Shown here one piece after another: positions 38,055 to 46,169 of a DNA stretch of 64,000 bases (its first letter is position 1; each line of letters begins with the position of its first letter). The position numbers and the translations under genes were made by a program. This DNA is from Paraburkholderia dilworthii (lineage in GTDB: Bacteria > Pseudomonadota > Gammaproteobacteria > Burkholderiales > Burkholderiaceae): positions 62,001-126,000 of the forward strand of contig NZ_AWZT01000007.1 in NCBI RefSeq assembly GCF_000472525.1. The letters are read 5' to 3'. The notes below the pieces were generated by a model. It did not search any database, was not told the DNA's origin, and worked only from the letters and a program-made list of their open reading frames with translations.

Positions 38055-38864
38055 ATGTCCAAAACGACTCTCGTGCCGGTAACAGCCGATACCGCAATGG
38101 TATCGGCTACGCCTCTTCCGCTTTACGCGCAGATCAAGGACGTGCTGCGCGAGCGCATACTCGACGGCACCTATGCGCCGCATTCGCAGATGCCGTCCGA
38201 ACACGAACTGTGCCGCATGTTCGACGTGAGCCGCATCACTGTTCGTCAAGCGCTCGGCGATCTGCATAAGGAAGGTCTGCTGTTCAAGCTGCACGGCAAA
38301 GGCACCTTCGTCGCCAAGCCCAAGGCGTTCCAGAATGTCACGTCATTGCAGGGCTTCGCGGAAGCCATGTCGTCGATGGGCTACGAAATCGTCAACCAGT
38401 TGCGCAGTTTCGGAACGGTCGAAGCCGGACGCCACGTTGCCGCGCGCCTGAACCTCGCCGAAGGCGCGCCGGTCACCGAGATTCATCGCGTACGGCTGCT
38501 CAATCGCGAGCCCATATCGCTCGAATTGACATGGGTCCCGCAAGCCATCGGCAAGCGCCTGGCGATTGCGGACCTCACGACGCGCGACATATTCCTGGTT
38601 CTCGAGAACGACTGCGGTGTGCCGCTCGGTCACGCCGATGTTTGCATCGACGCGATTCTCGCCGATCAAGACATGGTCGACGCATTGCGCGTCGAAGAAG
38701 GCAGCCCCGTGTTGCGTATCGAGCGTCTCACGCATGACGCGTCGGGACAGCCGGTCGATTTCGAATACCTGTACTTTCGCGGCGACGCCTTTCAGTACCG
38801 GCTGCGCGTCGACCGCGAAAAACACCTGCAACAGAGCAGCAAAAATGCGACGGAGGCACGATGA
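38055..38864 (+). CDS. GntR-family (HutC subfamily) transcriptional regulator
   Basis: A 269-residue regulator with an N-terminal winged helix (PLYAQIKDVLRERILDGTY...SEHELCRMFDVSRITVRQAL...GKGTFV, about residues 18-95) and a UTRA effector-binding domain (about 115-255) with EIHRVRLLNREPISLELTWVP. Its stop overlaps the start of the flavoprotein gene (ATGA), so regulator and reductase-like genes are translationally coupled. An inverted repeat just upstream suggests it represses its own operon. The ligand is unknown. Confidence 0.92.
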   Translation: MSKTTLVPVTADTAMVSATPLPLYAQIKDVLRERILDGTYAPHSQMPSEHELCRMFDVSRITVRQALGDLHKEGLLFKLHGKGTFVAKPKAFQNVTSLQGFAEAMSSMGYEIVNQLRSFGTVEAGRHVAARLNLAEGAPVTEIHRVRLLNREPISLELTWVPQAIGKRLAIADLTTRDIFLVLENDCGVPLGHADVCIDAILADQDMVDALRVEEGSPVLRIERLTHDASGQPVDFEYLYFRGDAFQYRLRVDREKHLQQSSKNATEAR

Positions 38865-40600
38865 ATACGCATGTACTCGACTACGACGTGGTGGTGGTCG
38901 GCGGCGGAACGGCAGGCCCGATGGCTGCCATAAAGGCGAAGGAGCGCGATCCATCGCTGAAGGTGTTGCTGCTCGAGAAAGCCAACGTGAAGCGCAGCGG
39001 CGCAATTTCGATGGGTATGGACGGGCTAAACAACGCGGTGATTCCGGGTCACGCAACGCCCGAACAGTACACGCGCGAAATAACGATCGCGAATGACGGC
39101 ATCGTGGATCAGGAGGCCGTGTATGCGTATGCGCGCCACAGTTTCACGACGATCGAGGAACTGGACCGCTGGGGCGTCAAATTCGAAAAGGACGGCACCG
39201 GCGACTATGCAGTAAAGAAAGTGCATCACATGGGTTCGTATGTGCTGCCGATGCCTGAGGGTCATGACATCAAGAAAGTGCTGTACAGGCAGCTCAAACG
39301 CGCACGCGTAGCGATTACCAACCGGATCGTCGCGACGCGGCTCCTGACCGATTCGCAAGGCCGTGTTTGCGGCGTGCTCGGTTTCGATTGCCGCACCGCC
39401 GACTTCTACGTGGTGCGCGCGAAAGCCGTCATCCTGAGTTGCGGTGCTGCGGGAAGGCTAGGTCTACCGGCCTCCGGCTATCTGATGGGCACATACGAAA
39501 ATCCGACCAATGCCGGCGACGGCTACGCAATGGCTTATCACGCCGGCGCCGCGCTCGCGAACCTCGAGTGCTTCCAGATCAACCCGCTCATCAAGGACTA
39601 TAACGGCCCGGCTTGCGCGTATGTGACCGGGCCGCTCGGCGGCTTTACCGCGAACGGCAAAGGCGAACGCTTTATCGAATGCGACTACTGGAGCGGCCAG
39701 ATGATGTGGGAGTTCTATCAGGAACTCCAAAGCGGCAACGGTCCCGTGTTCCTGAAACTCGACCATCTCGCGGAAGAAACGATTCAAACGATCGAACAGA
39801 TTCTGCACACCAACGAACGTCCGAGCCGCGGCCGCTTCCATGAAGGGCGAGGCACCGATTACCGCACGCAGATGATCGAGATGCATATTTCGGAAATCGG
39901 CTTTTGCAGCGGGCACAGTGCTTCGGGCGTGTACGTCAACGCGCGCGCGGAAACCAGCGTGCCTGGTCTTTATGCGGCCGGCGACATGGCGGCGGTGCCG
40001 CACAACTACATGCTCGGCGCGTTTACTTACGGATGGTTCGCGGGTCATAACGCGGCGGAATATGTAGCGGGCCGCGAACACGCCGCCATCGACGCAGAGC
40101 AGATCGACGCCGAACGCACGCGCATTTATGCACCACTCGAGCGCGAGAACGGCCTTTCGCCTGCACAGGTCGAGTACAAGCTGCGTCGCTCGGTGAACGA
40201 TTATCTGCAACCGCCGAAGGTCACGCGAAAAATGGAAATCGGTCTGCAACGCTTTGCAGAAATCAGTGAGGATATCGAGTCGATATCGGCCACACATCCG
40301 CACGAATTGATGCGCGCGGCCGAGGTGCGTGCGATACGCGATTGCGCGGAAATGGCCGCACGTGCGTCGCTCTTTCGAACCGAGAGTCGCTGGGGTCTGT
40401 ATCACCATCGCGTGGACTACCCCGAGCGCGACGATGCGCAGTGGTTCTGCCACACACATCTGCGCAAGGACGCGAACGGCCGCATGACGAGCGAAAAGCG
40501 CGCGGTCGAACCGTATATCGTTGCGCTTAACGAAAACGAACGCGATGCCTATCGTAGCCTGCGAATCGGCGAGCCTGCGCTCGACGCCGCAACTGCCTGA
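38861..40600 (+). CDS. FAD-dependent flavoprotein related to adenylylsulfate reductase alpha subunit
   Basis: A 579-residue member of the fumarate reductase/succinate dehydrogenase flavoprotein superfamily. The FAD-binding N-terminus is DYDVVVVGGGTAGPMAA and the C-terminal FAD motif is VPGLYAAGDMAAVPHNYMLG. Features shared with AprA include MGMDGLNNAVIPG, NPTNAGDGYAMAYHAGA, and a partner ferredoxin encoded next door. The dicarboxylate-site HPT of fumarate reductases is replaced by CFQINPL (Asn241), so fumarate reduction is unlikely. No signal peptide, hence cytosolic. Substrate unknown. It is followed after 12 bases by the ferredoxin gene. Confidence 0.85.
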   Translation: MNTHVLDYDVVVVGGGTAGPMAAIKAKERDPSLKVLLLEKANVKRSGAISMGMDGLNNAVIPGHATPEQYTREITIANDGIVDQEAVYAYARHSFTTIEELDRWGVKFEKDGTGDYAVKKVHHMGSYVLPMPEGHDIKKVLYRQLKRARVAITNRIVATRLLTDSQGRVCGVLGFDCRTADFYVVRAKAVILSCGAAGRLGLPASGYLMGTYENPTNAGDGYAMAYHAGAALANLECFQINPLIKDYNGPACAYVTGPLGGFTANGKGERFIECDYWSGQMMWEFYQELQSGNGPVFLKLDHLAEETIQTIEQILHTNERPSRGRFHEGRGTDYRTQMIEMHISEIGFCSGHSASGVYVNARAETSVPGLYAAGDMAAVPHNYMLGAFTYGWFAGHNAAEYVAGREHAAIDAEQIDAERTRIYAPLERENGLSPAQVEYKLRRSVNDYLQPPKVTRKMEIGLQRFAEISEDIESISATHPHELMRAAEVRAIRDCAEMAARASLFRTESRWGLYHHRVDYPERDDAQWFCHTHLRKDANGRMTSEKRAVEPYIVALNENERDAYRSLRIGEPALDAATA

Positions 40601-40612
40601 CGGAGCAACCCG

Positions 40613-40858
40613 ATGTCTTTTACGCCGCACGATATTTTCCAGCGCAGTTCAGCGCCCGTCACGATCGACGAAAACAGGTGTATTGCCGAAAAGGGCTGCA
40701 CGGTATGCGTCGATGTGTGTCCGCTCGACCTGCTCGCGATCGACATAAAAAAAGGCAAGGCGTACATGCAGTTCGACGAGTGCTGGTACTGCATGCCTTG
40801 CGAGCAGGATTGTCCGACGGGCGCAGTGAAAGTGTCCATTCCGTATCTTCTGCGTTGA
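40613..40858 (+). CDS. Two-[4Fe-4S] ferredoxin, AprB-like
   Basis: An 81-residue ferredoxin with two cluster motifs: Cys23, Cys29, Cys32, Cys36 (CIAEKGCTVCVDVCP) and Cys57, Cys60, Cys63, Cys67 (CWYCMPCEQDCPTGAV). The second motif is very like that of the AprB subunit of adenylylsulfate reductase, but the protein lacks the C-terminal tail that in AprB wraps around AprA. It probably relays electrons to or from the upstream flavoprotein. ATG follows CGGAGCAACCCG. Confidence 0.92.
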   Translation: MSFTPHDIFQRSSAPVTIDENRCIAEKGCTVCVDVCPLDLLAIDIKKGKAYMQFDECWYCMPCEQDCPTGAVKVSIPYLLR

Positions 40859-40897
40859 GCGATGCGCGCAGTTCCTTCTCTCCATTCAGGTCCGCCC

Positions 40898-41893
40898 ATG
40901 TCCCATTCGATCGATCCGGGCGCTTCGCTCGATAGTAGTGCAGGGGAAACAGCCGCCCTCCTGTCTCGTCTCGCCGACGAAGACGCCGTCGTGCGCCGGA
41001 TTGCGCTAATCGATCTGGCCGATCTGGAGGATACCTATGTCATAGAGCCTATCGTCGCAGCGCTGCGGCGCGATGCATCGCCCGATGTGCGCGGCGAGGC
41101 CGCGCGTCTGCTTGCCTCATGGGAGCGCGGCGATGTGGTGGACGCGCTATGCAACGCGTTGCTCGATGACGACGCGGCGGTTCGCGCAAGCGCCGCACAG
41201 AGCCTGTCGGAGCTGAAGCAAGCGTCCTCCGGCGCGATACTACTCGACTGGCTGAAGCAACCCGACCCGTTCGTGCGTTCAGCGTTGTTGCGCGCGCTAC
41301 GCGAACTGCGCGTGGCCGATGCGCTGACACCGGCGTTGCAGGCGCTCGCGGACGCGGACGCGAACGTGCGCGTCGAGGCCGTCGGCGTATTGGGATGGTT
41401 GAAGGATCCGGTTGCGCTTGGCCCATTAGCCTCTGTCGCGACCAGCGATCCCGACACTTCGATCCGGCGCGCCGCGATAGCGGCACTCGGCTTTGCGCCG
41501 CCGGGGCACCCTGAGGCAGCGGCCGCGCTCTTCGGCGCCTTGCACGTCGACGCGTGGCAGGTGCGCGAAGAAGCCGCCACGACGCTCGGCAAACTGCGCG
41601 TCGCTAAATCGCGCGATGCGCTTATCGAAGCGCTCGGCGACGCCTATTGGCAAGTACGTTTGCGCGCACTGCGCGCGTTGGGGCAGATCGGCGACGCCGC
41701 TAGCGCGACGCACGTCGCTGCCCTGCTCTCGCATCCGATCAGCAACGTGCGCAAGGAAGCCGCGCTTGCGCTCGGTGAAATCGGCGACGCTGAAATACTG
41801 AGCGCACTCGAAGCGGCGCAAGCCGACGCCGATCCGGACGTTCGCAAGGCGGTGCGGATCGCGCTGAGCCAAATCGCCGGGCGTCAACGATGA
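40898..41893 (+). CDS. HEAT-repeat protein
   Basis: A 331-residue all-helical repeat protein of about nine to ten HEAT/PBS-lyase-like units. Examples are DVRGEAARLLASW, AVRASAAQSLSEL, NVRVEAVGVLGWL, QVREEAATTLGKL, QVRLRALRALGQIGD and NVRKEAALALGEIGD. Such repeats are scaffolds or, in phycobilin lyases, chromophore handlers. There are no cysteines or histidines suggestive of metal binding. The ATG at 40898 is preferred over 40862 because AGG lies eight bases upstream. It sits between the ferredoxin and DUF971 genes and overlaps the latter. Confidence 0.88.
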   Translation: MSHSIDPGASLDSSAGETAALLSRLADEDAVVRRIALIDLADLEDTYVIEPIVAALRRDASPDVRGEAARLLASWERGDVVDALCNALLDDDAAVRASAAQSLSELKQASSGAILLDWLKQPDPFVRSALLRALRELRVADALTPALQALADADANVRVEAVGVLGWLKDPVALGPLASVATSDPDTSIRRAAIAALGFAPPGHPEAAAALFGALHVDAWQVREEAATTLGKLRVAKSRDALIEALGDAYWQVRLRALRALGQIGDAASATHVAALLSHPISNVRKEAALALGEIGDAEILSALEAAQADADPDVRKAVRIALSQIAGRQR

Positions 41894-42213
41894 ACGTGCC
41901 TGAATACGTGGCGATCGACGCGACTATCGCTAGCCTGTCGATACGCTGGCCGGGCGGTGCGATTGCACAGTTGCCGTTTGCTGCGCTGCGCTCGGCATGC
42001 CTATGCGCACAGTGTCGCAGGCGCAAGCTCGATGGACAGGCGCCATCATCGCTGCCCGACGTTAGACTGCTCGATGCGCGGCCGTCGGGCTATGGTCTGC
42101 AACTGGTGTTCGACGACGGCCATGAGCGCGGCATTTTCCCTTGGACTTACCTTGAAGGGCTGGCAAAAGACGCCAGAAGCAAGCCAGAATATGAAGAATC
42201 CGGACAACCTTAA
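41890..42213 (+). CDS. DUF971 domain protein
   Basis: A 107-residue protein with the DUF971 core (LSIRWPGGAIAQLPFAALRSACLCAQCR ... GYGLQLVFDDGHERGIFPWTYL). The domain occurs alone, at the N-terminus of gamma-butyrobetaine hydroxylase, and fused to Mrp/ApbC-type Fe-S carriers; the CLCAQC cysteines resemble the metal site seen in those. It begins in an ATGA overlap with the HEAT gene, so it belongs to the same operon. A role in Fe-S handling for the reductase pair is a guess from the domain's company. Confidence 0.88.
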   Translation: MNVPEYVAIDATIASLSIRWPGGAIAQLPFAALRSACLCAQCRRRKLDGQAPSSLPDVRLLDARPSGYGLQLVFDDGHERGIFPWTYLEGLAKDARSKPEYEESGQP

Positions 42214-42359
42214 AGAGGCGTCCCGACGCCGCTCGTTCACTGCTTAAGCATCGACACGGCTCGTTCAAATGAGAATCCTCCCATTTTTGCGACGAACCCT
42301 GCGCATACATACTCGTTGACCGACTGGGCGTACCGCCCCGCCTCACAACGAGATAAGCA

Positions 42360-42878
42360 ATGAAAGTGTTTTTGTTGAGTGACCTTGTCGCTCAGGAACT
42401 GGCGTCCATGCAAATCGACGGGAAGTGGCTCTCATTTGCGCACTTTGTCGAATCAAGTCAGTTGTGGGCCTCGCGCCATGCGCCTGACCTCACGCTGTCC
42501 GAAGCATTTTTGAAGGAGACGGAACGCGAGGTCCTGGAGATTGCAACACGGCTCGCCGGCAATGAAGCCGTTGCGCGCGACTACTTGCAATCGCCCACTG
42601 TGTTCGACGATCTTCTGACGGCCAACTACGCGCATCCCTTGCGCTCGCAAGCGCTGTCCGCAACGCTTGCGGCGTGCCGTGAAAAAGTTTCCTGCGACGC
42701 AGCCTGTGCAGAGCTGCGCGGGCGCACACTGGCACAACGCGTCGCGTCCTGTAACCAGGCGTCTGCGCTGACTTGCCATCCGGCGCTTTTCCGATTGGTG
42801 CGCAAAACAGCCGACGCAGTTGACGTCGATAAGCGAGGCGGCATTCCAAGCGTCGACGGCAAAGATCAGGCCGGCTGA
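42360..42878 (+). CDS. Unrecognised protein
   Basis: A 172-residue frame starting MKVFLLSDLVAQELASMQIDG. I do not recognise it. It is predicted mostly helical and soluble, with a C-terminal half containing seven or so cysteines (ACREKVSCDAACAEL, ASCNQASALTCH) and no signal peptide. Codon usage is coding-like with G/C third positions. A 146-base gap separates it from the DUF971 gene, and the FMN riboswitch follows, so it may be monocistronic. No clear Shine-Dalgarno precedes the ATG. Confidence 0.5.
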   Translation: MKVFLLSDLVAQELASMQIDGKWLSFAHFVESSQLWASRHAPDLTLSEAFLKETEREVLEIATRLAGNEAVARDYLQSPTVFDDLLTANYAHPLRSQALSATLAACREKVSCDAACAELRGRTLAQRVASCNQASALTCHPALFRLVRKTADAVDVDKRGGIPSVDGKDQAG

Positions 42879-43032
42879 ATCGTCTGACGCATCGTCATTC
42901 CGCGCAAAACGTGCCCGCGTCGCATGGCTTTATCATCGCTTCATCACCCGCGTCCGGCTGCCATTCACAGGTTGACTCAGCGAGCGAGCCATCCGCATTT
43001 CTGGTAACGTACACCCCGTTCGTCAAGAACAC

Positions 43033-43192
43033 GTTCTCGGGGCGGGGTGCAACTCCCCACCGGCGGTAATCGTCTTTAACGGGACGTAGCCCGCGAGCGC
43101 TCTCGTTTCGCCATGTTTTCACCGCGAAAAGAGAGGTCAGCAGACCCGGTTGGATTCCGGGGCCGACGGTAATAGTCCGGATGAAAGAGAAC
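43033..43192 (+). promoter_or_regulatory. FMN riboswitch (RFN element)
   Basis: The P1 helix GTTCTC (43033-43038) pairs with GAGAAC (43187-43192). Conserved core blocks are GGGGTGCAACTCCCCACCGG, CGGTAAT, AGCCCGCGAGCG, GGTCAGCAGACCCGGT, GGATTCCGGGGCCGACGGT and AGTCCGGATGAAAGAGAAC. The order and sequence match the RFN consensus throughout. It lies 78 bases before ribH2. Confidence 0.96.
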
Positions 43193-43261
43193 AGGACGGT
43201 CAGCGTCCTTCACGCAAAGTGAAGGCTTCTGGCCGTCCTTCGCCCTGTTCATACAAACAGG
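43189..43261 (+). promoter_or_regulatory. Riboswitch expression platform with two competing helices
   Basis: GAACAGG (43189-43195), which overlaps the 3' strand of P1, can pair with CCTGTTC (43244-43250). The same CCTGTT can instead pair with AACAGG (43256-43261), which includes the probable Shine-Dalgarno AGG of ribH2. FMN binding would lock P1, free CCTGTT and hide the ribosome site. A local hairpin CCTTCAC/GTGAAGG lies at 43207-43225. This points to translational control. Confidence 0.6.
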
Positions 43262-43270
43262 CTGAAGTCC

Positions 43271-43768
43271 ATGAACATGTCTACCTCTCTCGAATCACAA
43301 ACAGTGTCCTCGTCCGGCATCCGTCCGCGCATTGCGTTTGTTCAGGCATGCTGGCACCGCGACATTGTCGACCAGTGCAAGTCGTCGTTTTTACAGTCGA
43401 TCCAGAAACACGGATATGCCTCGGAAGACATCGATCTTTATGAAGTCGCAGGCGCCTTCGAAATTCCGTTGCACGCAAAGCGCCTCGCGCAAAGCGGCCG
43501 CTATGCGGCCATCGTTGCGGCAGGACTCGTCGTCGATGGCGGCATTTATCGTCACGAGTTCGTTGCACAAGCCGTCATCAACGGATTGATGCAGGTTCAA
43601 CTCGAAACGGGTACGCCGGTCTTTTCCGCTGTTCTAACACCTCATCACTTTCATCATGGCGACGAGCACATTGGCTTCTTCAAGGAACACTTCGTCGTGA
43701 AAGGCGCGGAGGCGGCTCACGCCTGCGCGGATACGGTCGCCAAGCTGGCTGCATTGCCGGTGCGCTGA
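43271..43768 (+). CDS. ribH: 6,7-dimethyl-8-ribityllumazine synthase, type II
   Basis: A 165-residue lumazine synthase making the last precursor of riboflavin. RPRIAFVQACWHRDIVDQCKSSF, the EVAGAFEIPLHAKRLA loop and VVDGGIYRHEFVAQAVINGL with catalytic His match the RibH2 group, which forms decamers in Brucella and Mesorhizobium, not the RibH1 icosahedral type. Burkholderiaceae usually encode a separate RibH elsewhere with ribBA. An FMN riboswitch controls this copy. It stands alone and converges with the SDR gene of the catabolic island. Confidence 0.92.
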   Translation: MNMSTSLESQTVSSSGIRPRIAFVQACWHRDIVDQCKSSFLQSIQKHGYASEDIDLYEVAGAFEIPLHAKRLAQSGRYAAIVAAGLVVDGGIYRHEFVAQAVINGLMQVQLETGTPVFSAVLTPHHFHHGDEHIGFFKEHFVVKGAEAAHACADTVAKLAALPVR

Positions 43769-43847
43769 CTCTTCATGTGCACGACACGCGGCTTCGGGCA
43801 ACGTCTGAAGCGCTGCCCACGGCCGCGTTGCGAAGGCCGCCTCGCGC

Positions 43848-44642
43848 TCAGGACATGAACATGCCGCCGTCGACGTTGACCGTTTGTCCGGTGATATAGG
43901 CTGCGTCCTCGGAAGCGAGGAACGTTACGAGGCCGGCCACGTCCTCGCCGCTTCCCGCGCGTTTCATCGGAATGTTGGCGACCCACTCGGCCATCAGTTC
44001 GCCCGGCTTGTAATTGCCGAGCAGCTTGCCCCACGCTTCGTCGTTATACGACCACATGTCCGTGCTGATAATGCCGGGGCAAAACGCGTTGACCGTGATG
44101 CCGGTCGGCGCGAGTTCCCTGGCAAGGCTTTGGGTAATGCCGAGCACGCCGAACTTGCTTGCCGCGTAATGCGGCGTATAGACAAACCCCTGCCGCGCCT
44201 GCCCCGAAGCCGTGTTGATCAGCCGGCCGCCCTTTCTTGCCCGCAGCATGCGCGTCGCCGCTTCCTGACAGCACAGGAATACGCCCTTCGTGTTCACTGC
44301 CATTACCTTGTCCCACTCGGCCTCGGTGAGATCCGGCAGCTTCGCAATGGTGATGACGCCCGCGTTCTGCACGGAGACATCGACTTCGCCTAGCTTGCCG
44401 GCCACTTCCTCGTAAAGAGCAACGACCTGTGCCTTGTCCGTCACGTCGGTCTCTACCGAGATCGCGTTGAAGCCCGCATCGCGCAATTGCGCCGCCGCAT
44501 CGTGCACGCCTTTCTCATTAGCGGAAACACAGACGCTCGCGCCTTCCCGAGCGAAGCGTTCAGCAACCGCGAGACCGATGCCGCGACTGCCGCCCGTTAC
44601 GACAACAACCTTGTTCACGAACCGCTTTGCCTCGTAGACCAC
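43848..44642 (-). CDS. SDR-family oxidoreductase (polyol dehydrogenase-like)
   Basis: A 264-residue short-chain dehydrogenase. NAD(P)-binding VVVVTGGSRGIGLAV, NAG motif (VQNAGVI), catalytic Ser/Tyr/Lys in NTASGQARQGFVYTPHYAASK, and C-terminal TGQTVNVDGGMFM. I chose the GTG at 44642 because AGGAG lies seven bases upstream of it; the ATG at 44657 lies upstream of that Shine-Dalgarno. It follows the FGGY kinase gene and is the last gene of the island, probably oxidising the imported polyol or an intermediate. Confidence 0.9.
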   Translation of the reverse strand: MVYEAKRFVNKVVVVTGGSRGIGLAVAERFAREGASVCVSANEKGVHDAAAQLRDAGFNAISVETDVTDKAQVVALYEEVAGKLGEVDVSVQNAGVITIAKLPDLTEAEWDKVMAVNTKGVFLCCQEAATRMLRARKGGRLINTASGQARQGFVYTPHYAASKFGVLGITQSLARELAPTGITVNAFCPGIISTDMWSYNDEAWGKLLGNYKPGELMAEWVANIPMKRAGSGEDVAGLVTFLASEDAAYITGQTVNVDGGMFMS

Positions 44643-44666
44643 TTCCACTCTCCTCATGAAATCCGC

Positions 44667-46136
44667 TTAGAGACGTTCGATCCAGCGCAACCATTGGGCA
44701 TGATTGCGCGCCGCCGCGTCTACTCCGCTGCCTGGCTCGACGCGCCGCGCGACCGCGCGTTTTGCCTCGAAAGCATCGAGCGAGCCGATTATTCCGGCGC
44801 TCAACGAAGCAAGCGCTGCCGCGCCAGCCGCCGAGATCTCGCTCAACGCGAGCGTGCTCACGGGCCGGTTTAATGTATCCGACAGGTACTGGAGCAGAAA
44901 CGGGCGCTGCACAAGCCCGCCATCGAGGAAGAGTTCGCGAAGCGGAACCTTCGCGGCCTCTTCCATTACCGTGATCACATCCTTGATCTGGTAGACGATC
45001 GACTCGTACGCGGCACGCGCCACGTTCTGCCACGACGTCGAAAAATTGAGGCCGACGATTTGCGCGCCGCCCGGATACTTCCAGTGAGGACAGCCGATGC
45101 CGGAAAAAGCGGGAATCAGGAACACGCCGCCATTGTCGTAGTCTGCAAATGCCTGTTCCGCGTCAGCGAAGTCGTCGAAAAGACGAAGCTTTTCCTTGAG
45201 GAAGGCCGGAGTGGATCCGGCGCTGATGATGATGCCCTCCATCGCGTAGTACACGCGCTCATCGGTCGCAAAGCACAACGTGGACACGAGGCCATGCGCG
45301 GGCGCCTGGGGCTTGTCGCCGACATTCATCATGATCGACGACCCCGTTCCCAGGGTCGCCTTCGCAACCCCCGCCTTCAGGCACCCTTCGCCGACAGCCG
45401 CCGCGTGCGAGTCGCCGATCATCGACACGATGGGTAGCGGCCGGTCAAGCAGTCCATCGAAATCCGTCGCGCCGAATGCCGACGCCGACGGCCTCAACTC
45501 CGGCAACCTGAGTCCGCGCAGTCCGAATGAATCGACGAGTTCGTCGTCCCACTGGAGCGTGGCGAGATTGAACAGCATCGTTCGCGACGCGTTCGTATAG
45601 TCGGTGCAATACGCTTCGCCCTTGCTTAAACGATAAAGCAGCCAGCTATCGACTGTGCCGAAAAACGCATTGCCCTCGGCGATTCGCGAGCGCACGCGTT
45701 CATCGTTTTCGTTGAGCCAGATGAGCTTCGTTCCGGAGAAATACGGGTCGATCAGCAGCCCCGTTTTGTCCGCGATGACAGCCGCCATGCCGTCGTTGCG
45801 CAGACGCTCGCAGATTGCCAGCGACCGCTGACACTGCCACGACACCGCAGGCACGATGGGCCGCCCTTGCGCATCCCACACCACGACCGTTTCGCGCTGA
45901 TTCGAAATGCCGACACCTTCAATCGCATGACGATCGCCCGCAAAGTTCGCGAGACATCCGCGCACTGCGTCCAGCACGGATTCGTACAGCGCGTCGGCGT
46001 CCTGCTCGACAAAACCCGTGCGCGGATGAGTACACGTTACGGCCGCGAAGCCTCGCGCGTGAACCTGCCCGTCGCTGTCGAACACAAGCGCCTTGGTGCC
46101 GCTGGTTCCCTGATCGATCGCCAGAACGTATTGCAT
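44667..46136 (-). CDS. FGGY-family carbohydrate kinase, glycerol-kinase-like
   Basis: A 489-residue sugar kinase of the ASKHA fold. The N-terminal phosphate loop is AIDQGTSGTKALVFD. FVEQD, ISNQRETVVVWD, DPYFSGTKL, GTVDSWLLYRLS and DYTNASRTMLFN are strikingly like glycerol kinase. The C-terminal ATP site FLDGGLVQRPFLLQYLSD follows. In context it probably phosphorylates a ketose or polyol brought in by the adjacent ABC transporter, not glycerol. The ATG at 46136 is preferred to 46148. It lies 33 bases after the permease gene. Confidence 0.9.
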   Translation of the reverse strand: MQYVLAIDQGTSGTKALVFDSDGQVHARGFAAVTCTHPRTGFVEQDADALYESVLDAVRGCLANFAGDRHAIEGVGISNQRETVVVWDAQGRPIVPAVSWQCQRSLAICERLRNDGMAAVIADKTGLLIDPYFSGTKLIWLNENDERVRSRIAEGNAFFGTVDSWLLYRLSKGEAYCTDYTNASRTMLFNLATLQWDDELVDSFGLRGLRLPELRPSASAFGATDFDGLLDRPLPIVSMIGDSHAAAVGEGCLKAGVAKATLGTGSSIMMNVGDKPQAPAHGLVSTLCFATDERVYYAMEGIIISAGSTPAFLKEKLRLFDDFADAEQAFADYDNGGVFLIPAFSGIGCPHWKYPGGAQIVGLNFSTSWQNVARAAYESIVYQIKDVITVMEEAAKVPLRELFLDGGLVQRPFLLQYLSDTLNRPVSTLALSEISAAGAAALASLSAGIIGSLDAFEAKRAVARRVEPGSGVDAAARNHAQWLRWIERL

Positions 46137-46169
46137 GTGACATTCCATTGATGAGTCGTTTGGCGAGGC

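Noticed and set aside
34284..40858. Sulfoquinovose pathway (GH31 + porin + MFS + AprAB-like sulfur genes)
   Set aside because: Attractive by analogy with the E. coli yih genes, but the GH31 lacks the YihQ-type segments (WAQDWSG, TDFGE) and there is no SQ isomerase, kinase, aldolase or SQ dehydrogenase nearby.
38861..40858. Fumarate reductase or dissimilatory APS reductase
   Set aside because: The dicarboxylate-site HPT is missing, no membrane anchor genes are present, and no sat, aprM, qmo or dsr genes are near.
42895..43122. 75-residue minus-strand ORF
   Set aside because: It lies across the FMN riboswitch on the opposite strand; its open frame follows from the conserved RNA sequence.
44667..46136. 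Glycerol kinase glpK
   Set aside because: The motifs are close to GlpK, but no glpF, glpD or glpR is adjacent and the setting is a CUT2 sugar/polyol island with a transketolase.
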